From contig DAOWKX010000082.1 of NCBI GenBank assembly GCA_030639705.1, forward strand, positions 1-6,714: 6,714 nucleotides of DNA, read 5' to 3'. This DNA is from Candidatus Aminicenantota bacterium. Its GTDB lineage: Bacteria > Acidobacteriota > Aminicenantia > UBA2199. Shown here one piece after another: positions 1 to 4,883 of this stretch (its first letter is position 1; each line of letters starts with the position of its first letter). Under the pieces are notes generated by a model that searched no databases, had not been told where the DNA came from, and worked only from the letters and a program-made list of their open reading frames with translations. The translations under genes were made by a program, and so were the position numbers.

Positions 1-1
1 A

Positions 2-643
2 GCCTATAATCCCAGGAGCCCCTATTCTGCATCCAAGGCATCATCAGACCACCTGGTCAACTCCTACTACCATACCTATTCTCTCCCGGTGACCATATCC
101 AATTGTTCCAATAATTATGGCCCTTTCCAGTTCCCGGAAAAACTCATCCCTCTATTGATTTGGAATGCCTGGAAAGGCAAACCATTACCGATTTACGGGG
201 ACGGGCAAAACATCAGGGACTGGCTTTTTGTAGAAGACCATTGTTCTGCCATCTGGTCTATCATGACCCGGGGTGAAACCGATGAAACTTACAATATAGG
301 CGGAAATTGTGAAAAGACCAATATTCAGGTGGTGGAAAAAATATGTGAAATCATGGAAGAACTCTACCCCATAAAAAAAAATATTCACCTGAAACTGTCA
401 AAATCAAAAATCCAGCACTATAAAGACCTGATCACCTTTGTGGCTGATCGGCCGGGTCATGACAGAAGATATGCAATTAATTTCGATAAAATAAAAACCC
501 AATTAAACTGGAGTCCAAAGATGACATTTGATTCGGGCATCAGAAAAACAATACAATGGTATCTTCAGAATGAAAACTGGATCAATAATATTGTCAGTGG
601 TGAATACAGAAACTGGATCAGAAAAAACTATTTCTCCAGATAA
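2..643 (+). CDS. rmlB: dTDP-glucose 4,6-dehydratase, C-terminal 213 residues (5' end outside window)
   Basis: This enzyme converts dTDP-glucose to dTDP-4-keto-6-deoxyglucose in the cytoplasm, using bound NAD; it is the second step towards dTDP-L-rhamnose and other deoxysugars of O-antigen and capsule. The frame is open from base 2, and its first residues already match the middle of the family. The short-chain dehydrogenase catalytic YxxxK is present as YSASK (bases 23-37). It is followed by NCSNNYGP, FPEKLIP, RDWLFVEDH, TYNIGG and VADRPGHDRRYAI, all hallmark RmlB blocks, and by the family's usual ending (GIRKTIQWYL, then WI). About 130-140 N-terminal residues are missing, including the Gly-rich NAD-binding loop and the Asp/Glu of the active site. 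The first in-frame start-like codon (GTG at 89) is an internal valine, not a start. A run of nine A (373-381) lies in the coding region but does not break the frame. Other rml genes may lie upstream, outside the window. Assignment is very sure. Confidence 0.96.
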   Translation, partial: AYNPRSPYSASKASSDHLVNSYYHTYSLPVTISNCSNNYGPFQFPEKLIPLLIWNAWKGKPLPIYGDGQNIRDWLFVEDHCSAIWSIMTRGETDETYNIGGNCEKTNIQVVEKICEIMEELYPIKKNIHLKLSKSKIQHYKDLITFVADRPGHDRRYAINFDKIKTQLNWSPKMTFDSGIRKTIQWYLQNENWINNIVSGEYRNWIRKNYFSR

Positions 644-647
644 ATCA

Positions 648-1289
648 ATGAATGAAATTCAAATAACCAATCAGTTATCGGGAAAGCTTTCTGCGGGGAT
701 CAACCTTTACCGGGACATCAAAAATCCGGACCCCCAAAAACTCGAAATCCATATTCAAAACGAGCTATCATCCATCATTAAAAAATACCGTGAAAATATG
801 CCCTCCGGTTATAATTTTTCCAGAAAATTATACCGGGAATTTCATATCGATCCCACCAAAAACCGCCCGTCTTCTGAAGCGTTATGGAGGCGTTTAAAGA
901 ATAAAGGGAACTTTCCCAGGGTCAATCCTTTTGTGGACCTGACCAATCTGTTATCTCTTAAATTTCAAATCTGTTTCGGATTGTATGATATGGAAAAAAT
1001 AGAGGGCAAAATCAGCCTGATCCTGGGAACAGACAGAGACCAATATCAGGGGATTCGAAAAGATATCCTGCATATGAAGGGAAAGATCACCCTGATTGAC
1101 AGTGAGGGGGCTTTTGGGAATCCATCTTCAGATTCATTAAGAGCCTGTGTGAACGCCTCTACTTCAAATATTATGCAGGTGCTTTTTTTTCATAAACAAG
1201 ATCCCGACGCATCAAAACTCATTCAAGAAACCATTGCCACATTTAAAAAATTTTTTCAGATAAGAGATATACAATCCGACCTGATATAA
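648..1289 (+). CDS. Standalone B3/B4-domain protein (PheRS beta-subunit editing-domain homologue)
   Basis: A 213-residue protein built around one B3/B4 domain, the fold that in the phenylalanyl-tRNA synthetase beta subunit hydrolyses mischarged Tyr-tRNA(Phe). The domain spans about residues 45-204. Recognisable blocks are the RPSSEALWRRLKNKGNFPRVNPFVDLTNLLSLK stretch in pieces (RPSSEALWRR 73-82, FPRVNPFVDLTNLLSLK 89-105), FGLYDMEKIEG (110-120) and the FGNPSSDSLRA segment (156-166). Nothing resembling the PheT B1, B5, catalytic or anticodon-binding modules is attached. The cellular role of solo B3/B4 proteins is not settled; trans-editing or binding of tRNA is an inference from the fold. I chose ATG 648 because it lies 4 nt after the rmlB stop; an upstream TTG in the same frame (528) would run deep inside rmlB and lacks support. 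No Shine-Dalgarno precedes the ATG, so translation probably depends on ribosomes ending rmlB. It contains a T8 run at 1183-1190. The domain is confident, the function is not. Confidence 0.85.
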   Translation: MNEIQITNQLSGKLSAGINLYRDIKNPDPQKLEIHIQNELSSIIKKYRENMPSGYNFSRKLYREFHIDPTKNRPSSEALWRRLKNKGNFPRVNPFVDLTNLLSLKFQICFGLYDMEKIEGKISLILGTDRDQYQGIRKDILHMKGKITLIDSEGAFGNPSSDSLRACVNASTSNIMQVLFFHKQDPDASKLIQETIATFKKFFQIRDIQSDLI

Positions 1290-1295
1290 AACCAT

Positions 1296-1324
1296 TTGAC
1301 TTCCCGCCCGAATCATTTTACAAT
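1296..1324 (+). promoter_or_regulatory. Strong sigma70-type promoter for the 1336 membrane-protein gene
   Basis: The -35 box TTGACT (1296-1301) and -10 box TACAAT (1319-1324) are separated by exactly 17 nt; each differs from consensus at one position. Transcription should start around 1330-1333, which leaves only about 3-6 bases before the ATG at 1336. The gap has no Shine-Dalgarno sequence, which fits leaderless or nearly leaderless translation. No terminator is visible between the upstream stop (1289) and this promoter, so read-through from the rmlB unit may also reach the gene. Confidence 0.7.
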
Positions 1325-1335
1325 CCCCTTTTCTC

Positions 1336-3441
1336 ATGAAAAATCGAAAAATAGCAATAATTGCCATTCTTTCACTGGCCGCATTAACCATACTGATGAC
1401 CTATCCAACCATATTCAACCTGCAATCCGGGGTGCCTGACCTCCTGGATTCGGTATTCGATGCCTGGGTCATTTCCTGGAATGTACAGAAACTGATCAAC
1501 CTGGAATTCCATGATTATTTTGATGCCAATATTTTCTTCCCCTACAAAAGAACACTGGTTTATTCAACTCATTATTTTACCCAATCACTGATTGCTCTGC
1601 CCATATTTATGATCACAAAAAATCCGGTATTTACCTATAACCTTGTCCTGATTTTTTCTTTTTTCACATCCGCACTGGGAATGTTTCTGCTGGCCCGTTA
1701 TCTCACCCGAAGTCATCTGGCAGGTATCATTGCCGGAATTGTTTTTGCCTTTTCCCCCTTCATGATTTCCCATTTCACCCATCTGCAAATACTCACCGCA
1801 GGGGGAATTCCGCTGGCTTTTCTTTTTCTGCACAAATATTTTAAATATGAAAGGACCAAACACCTTTTGCTGTTCACTCTCTTTTTCGTTCTGCAATTCT
1901 TGGCCAGCGGTTATTTGGCCCTGTACCTGACTATTTTTTGTGGGGTTTATATTTTGATCTACATGTTGACAGACAAAAAATACCAGGAAAAGCAATTCTG
2001 GATCAAAATGGGTTTTTTTCTACTGATTGGCATTCTTACTCTGGGACCCTTCATGTTCCAATACTTTCAGGTACAGAAAGAAATGGGGTTCTCACGAATG
2101 GGAGCATCCGGAGCCACCATAACCCAATTTTTAGCCTCGAATTATAACAACTGGATTTATGGAAAACTCACCGATTCAATACAAAAAAATGAGGGTATAC
2201 TATTCCCCGGGATTCTGGCAATTTCCTTAGCGATTATTGGCTTCATTATCGGGATAAAAAAGCAGAGCCGAAGAAAAAAAATCTATGAGAACCATATTCT
2301 GGTTTATTCGATCATACTGGTCAGCTCATTTCTGTTTTGCTTCGGAATGAAAGGACCCTATGTTTTATTGCATAAATATGTTCCCGGATTTAGCGGTGTT
2401 CGGGTTGCACAGCGATTTCACATCATGGTAATGTTATCCCTGGCTGTACTGGCTGCTTTTGGGATTAAATATCTGTTATCCAGAATAAAAAAACACAAAA
2501 AATACCTGGTTTTTTCACTGGTTATGGCAGGGATTGTTTTCGAATATTTATCAATACCAATACCGATTTCTCATCTTCCCCGGAAAGATAAAATTCCCGC
2601 AGTGTATCAATGGCTGGAGACAATCGATGGGGATGTCTCTATAATTGAATTACCCATTCCCAAAAACAGATTCGATAGAACGCGCATGGAATCAATGCGG
2701 TTGTATTATTCAATATTCCACCGGAAAAAAATGGTAAACGGCCGCAGTTCATATTTTCCTCCCCTTTACTACGAAATAAGAATGAGATGGTATTATTCAT
2801 CTGTAAACCATTTCATATCGGATCTCAACACCCTGGGCGTTGACTATATGATACTTCATTCCCGTTTAATAAAAAAAGAAAAACGAGACAGAATACACCA
2901 ATTAGCTCAACAAAAAAAGAACATTCAATTTATAAGAAAGATAGGAGATTCATGGGTATACAAACTTATCCCTTTTGATGATAGCAACCAAGATACCAAA
3001 AGATTGAATTCCAAGGTTAAGCCTATTGTTAGAAGAGGGTGGACTGCCTTCTCTAATATAAATCCTGAAAAAGCCGCCCTGGCACTGGATGGAAATGTTT
3101 CCACGGCCTGGCAGACCGGGCCTCAGAAAAGAGGCTATTATTTTCTGGTAGACCTGGGCCGAAATCATTTGATAAAGGGACTGCGTTTCAGATTGAGTGA
3201 AATGTCCCCCTGCAGCTACCCTATCAGGTACCGGGTTAAGTTATCAGAAGATCAACAAGAATGGGAAACAGTTGTCCGGGTAGAAAGAACCCGGATTCCC
3301 ATTGAAGCATTTTTACAACCCAGAAAAATTGCCTATGATATTTACTTTGATCAAAACATGGCCAGGTATATCAAAATCATCAATACCGGAAAACACCGAA
3401 ATCAGACCTGGTCAATCAGCGAAATCGATGTGTTTGAGTAG
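1336..3441 (+). CDS. Polytopic membrane protein (GT-C/YfhO-like, putative glycosyltransferase) with C-terminal F5/8C-like domain
   Basis: A 701-residue inner-membrane protein in three parts. Residues about 6-408 carry roughly 11-12 hydrophobic segments (for example 6-26, 98-121, 126-145, 222-244, 288-307, 320-337, 360-383, 389-408). After TM1 comes an acidic/aromatic loop (D35, D38, D42, W44, W48), the position where GT-C lipid-sugar-dependent glycosyltransferases keep catalytic acidic residues. The segments FSPFMISHFTHLQ (139-151) and PGFSGVRVAQRF (350-361) resemble conserved blocks of YfhO-like and related polytopic families. Residues about 410-560 are soluble. Residues 568-701 look like an F5/8C (discoidin) carbohydrate-binding beta-sandwich: LALDGNVSTAW, FLVDLG, then a terminal SISEIDVF. 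That domain probably faces the periplasm and binds glycan. ATG 1336 gives an intact N-terminal signal anchor and sits just after a strong promoter; no Shine-Dalgarno is present. Transfer of a sugar to an envelope acceptor is inferred from fold and from the neighbouring dTDP-sugar gene; donor and acceptor cannot be read. Confidence 0.72.
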   Translation: MKNRKIAIIAILSLAALTILMTYPTIFNLQSGVPDLLDSVFDAWVISWNVQKLINLEFHDYFDANIFFPYKRTLVYSTHYFTQSLIALPIFMITKNPVFTYNLVLIFSFFTSALGMFLLARYLTRSHLAGIIAGIVFAFSPFMISHFTHLQILTAGGIPLAFLFLHKYFKYERTKHLLLFTLFFVLQFLASGYLALYLTIFCGVYILIYMLTDKKYQEKQFWIKMGFFLLIGILTLGPFMFQYFQVQKEMGFSRMGASGATITQFLASNYNNWIYGKLTDSIQKNEGILFPGILAISLAIIGFIIGIKKQSRRKKIYENHILVYSIILVSSFLFCFGMKGPYVLLHKYVPGFSGVRVAQRFHIMVMLSLAVLAAFGIKYLLSRIKKHKKYLVFSLVMAGIVFEYLSIPIPISHLPRKDKIPAVYQWLETIDGDVSIIELPIPKNRFDRTRMESMRLYYSIFHRKKMVNGRSSYFPPLYYEIRMRWYYSSVNHFISDLNTLGVDYMILHSRLIKKEKRDRIHQLAQQKKNIQFIRKIGDSWVYKLIPFDDSNQDTKRLNSKVKPIVRRGWTAFSNINPEKAALALDGNVSTAWQTGPQKRGYYFLVDLGRNHLIKGLRFRLSEMSPCSYPIRYRVKLSEDQQEWETVVRVERTRIPIEAFLQPRKIAYDIYFDQNMARYIKIINTGKHRNQTWSISEIDVFE

Positions 3442-3516
3442 AAACAATCGAATCATATCCGGTGGCTCATTTTATTGAAAAACAGTTCTATTGAAATCGT
3501 GACACACATACAATTC

Positions 3517-3545
3517 TTGACAGAATAACAATAAAGAATTAAAAT
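3517..3545 (+). promoter_or_regulatory. Near-consensus sigma70 promoter for the tatA-methyltransferase-lepA unit
   Basis: A perfect -35 box TTGACA (3517-3522), a 17-nt spacer and a -10 box TAAAAT (3540-3545) with one mismatch to TATAAT. The expected transcription start is near 3552, giving a 5' leader of about 65 nt before the tatA ATG at 3617. The quality of this match suggests a strong housekeeping promoter. The rest of the 175-nt gap (3442-3616) holds repeats but no obvious terminator for the upstream membrane-protein gene. Confidence 0.75.
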
Positions 3546-3546
3546 G

Positions 3547-3597
3547 AACCGATATTACCCGGTTATCCTGTTTTTATTTATAAGGTGATGAAACCGG
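3547..3597 (+). repeat. Alternative inverted repeats around the tatA transcription start and leader
   Basis: AACCG (3547-3551) is complementary to CGGTT (3560-3564) across an 8-nt loop. The block CCGGTT (3559-3564) can instead pair with AACCGG (3592-3597) across 27 nt. The two pairings share one arm, so they exclude each other. The first arm lies at or just before the predicted start site, so the first repeat may act as a DNA operator rather than an RNA hairpin; the second would be within the leader, ending 7 nt before the Shine-Dalgarno sequence. The stems are short (5 and 6 bp) and chance is possible. Confidence 0.3.
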
Positions 3598-3604
3598 TAT
3601 GGAT

Positions 3605-3610
3605 AAGGAG
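3605..3610 (+). promoter_or_regulatory. Shine-Dalgarno sequence that fixes the tatA start
   Basis: AAGGAG lies 6 nt before ATG 3617. It lies downstream of the in-frame ATG at 3599, so it selects 3617 as the real start. It is the only canonical ribosome binding site among the starts visible in this window. Confidence 0.85.
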
Positions 3611-3616
3611 AAAAAT

Positions 3617-3817
3617 ATGTTTGGAAGCTTTGCACTCTGGGAAATACTGCTGATATTTGTGGTGATAGCTTTTCTGTTTGGGGGTAAAAAATTACCCGAG
3701 CTGGGCAAGGGTATCGGAGAAGGTATTAGAAACTTTAAAAATTCAATTTCCAAAGACAAAAATGTTGAAACCAAAAAAGACCCGGAAAAAGATTTGAGTG
3801 ATGAAAAGGTTAATTGA
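3617..3817 (+). CDS. tatA: Sec-independent (twin-arginine) protein translocase subunit TatA/TatE
   Basis: A 66-residue inner-membrane protein that oligomerises to let folded twin-arginine substrates cross the membrane, working with TatC (and TatB where present). The layout is the family's: a short N-terminus with an acidic residue (E9) at the start of a single membrane helix (about 5-21), the hinge FGGKKLPELGKGIGEGIRNFK, an amphipathic helix lying on the membrane, and a short charged tail. The FG-x-x-x-LPELGKG block is diagnostic of TatA rather than TatB. ATG 3617 is preferred over ATG 3599 because AAGGAG stands 6 nt before it and because TatA proteins begin almost at the membrane helix; the longer form would add six charged residues (MDKEKN). 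No tatC is in the window. The gene heads a probable operon: its last 17 nt overlap the methyltransferase gene. Very sure of family; TatA versus TatE cannot be separated by sequence alone. Confidence 0.93.
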   Translation: MFGSFALWEILLIFVVIAFLFGGKKLPELGKGIGEGIRNFKNSISKDKNVETKKDPEKDLSDEKVN

Positions 3818-4868
3818 AGAATTAATAGAGAAAAGAAAAAGAGTTCAAGAAAAATTTCTGAGTACCCTGCAAGAAATCGGAACTCTATTCGAAAAACCAG
3901 GATTCTTTAAAAAGAAAAGATCGGGGATACAGCAAAAATGTGAAGAACTTGGCAGGGATTTAAGTGAATGGATGACCATTCAGGATAAGGAATGGGATGC
4001 CTATTCAAACAACCATGCCTCCATAGTATTTAAATCACTTCAGTGGAAAATTGATAAACTGGAAGCGGAATATTCTCAGGTAAAAAAACTTTTGCAAAAT
4101 TTCATCACACTCGAAAAGTCACTGCAAGAGATCATTGACAGCCTTGACCGAAGCGTCAACACTGATACGATTGAGCGTTTAAGAAATATAAAAGATCAGC
4201 TATCTGTTTACCAGTATTCGGATTTCGAACAACGTTTTCGAGGAGACGAAGAAAAAGTAAAAGAAAAGTTAAAAAAATATATCCCTTTTTTTCTGGATAC
4301 GGATGGTATTCTGGATCTTGGATGCGGAAGAGGTGAATTTTTAGAGCTTCTGAGAAAAGAAGATAAAAAGGTCGAAGGAATTGATATATCAGAATCCATG
4401 CTGAACAGCGCCAGACAAAAAGGCCTTAACTGTTATAAATCAGATATTCTTGATTTTCTAAAGAAAAAACCAGATAATTCAATCGGCGGTGTTTTTTCTT
4501 CTCAGGTCATCGAACACCTTCAGCCGGACTATCTGCGCCAGGTAGTAGCCGAATGTTACCGGGTTTTGAAAGAAAATACTCCCATTATTTTCGAAACCAT
4601 AAATCCGCTATCTCTATTTGCCCTGAGCCGAATATTTTTCCTTGACACCACCCACCAGAAGCCTTTTCATCCTGAGTATATGAGGTATTTACTTGAAAGT
4701 TCGGGTTTCTCCCAGGTGGAAATTCATTACTCGGAGGAACTGATTGAAGAAAAACTTGAAGATATTCCTCCGGAAAATCAGCTGGCCCGGGTTTTTAATG
4801 CCAATGTGGATAAACTCAATCAAATCCTGTTTGCATCTCCACATTACGCGGTAAAAGGGATAAAATAA
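3801..4868 (+). CDS. Coiled-coil class I SAM-dependent methyltransferase, O-antigen/polysaccharide type
   Basis: A 355-residue soluble protein. Residues 1 to about 135 are highly charged and probably helical or coiled-coil (for example 3-30, 80-115). A YSDFEQRFRG box (139-148) leads into a Rossmann methyltransferase domain. SAM-binding motif I is LDLGCGRGEF (171-180), followed by GID (D195 expected to bind the ribose hydroxyls), SD (D215, adenine side), SSQVIEHL (233-240), ETINP (265-269) and FFLDTTHQKPFHPE (279-292). This combination, especially ETxNP with the xDxTHxxPxHPE block, is typical of methyltransferases found in O-antigen and polysaccharide clusters, some of which cap glycan chains; the substrate here is inferred only. 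ATG 3801 is chosen over the adjacent GTG 3798. No good Shine-Dalgarno is present, and the start lies inside tatA (17-nt overlap), suggesting translational coupling. lepA follows after 15 nt. Domain assignment is sure; acceptor is unknown. Confidence 0.88.
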   Translation: MKRLIEELIEKRKRVQEKFLSTLQEIGTLFEKPGFFKKKRSGIQQKCEELGRDLSEWMTIQDKEWDAYSNNHASIVFKSLQWKIDKLEAEYSQVKKLLQNFITLEKSLQEIIDSLDRSVNTDTIERLRNIKDQLSVYQYSDFEQRFRGDEEKVKEKLKKYIPFFLDTDGILDLGCGRGEFLELLRKEDKKVEGIDISESMLNSARQKGLNCYKSDILDFLKKKPDNSIGGVFSSQVIEHLQPDYLRQVVAECYRVLKENTPIIFETINPLSLFALSRIFFLDTTHQKPFHPEYMRYLLESSGFSQVEIHYSEELIEEKLEDIPPENQLARVFNANVDKLNQILFASPHYAVKGIK

Positions 4869-4883
4869 GAGTAACGAAATCAG

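Noticed and set aside
528..647. TTG-started 40-residue extension of the B3/B4 protein
   Set aside because: It lies wholly within the conserved 3' end of rmlB, and B3/B4 homology begins well after ATG 648.
1585..1995. 136-codon open frame on the minus strand
   Set aside because: Antisense to the transmembrane region of the membrane-protein gene; its translation is Gln/Lys-rich low-complexity sequence with no domain, as expected from a mirror of hydrophobic codons.
3491..3514. TTGAAA with TACAAT as a second promoter in the tatA upstream region
   Set aside because: Spacer is only 12 nt; no usable -35 stands at 16-18 nt from the TACAAT.
3442..3516. Possible terminator after the membrane-protein gene
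   Set aside because: No stable stem followed by a T run was found; only short CCGGT and ATTGAAA repeats.
3599..3616. Upstream in-frame ATG giving a six-residue-longer TatA
   Set aside because: The AAGGAG ribosome site lies after this ATG and points to 3617; the extra residues are charged and absent from typical TatA N-termini.
3588..3650. 20-codon open frame starting at ATG 3588 after AAGG, a possible leader peptide overlapping the tatA start
   Set aside because: Very short, no codon pattern such as a run of regulatory amino acids, and it is read across the tatA ribosome site; chance is the simpler reading.
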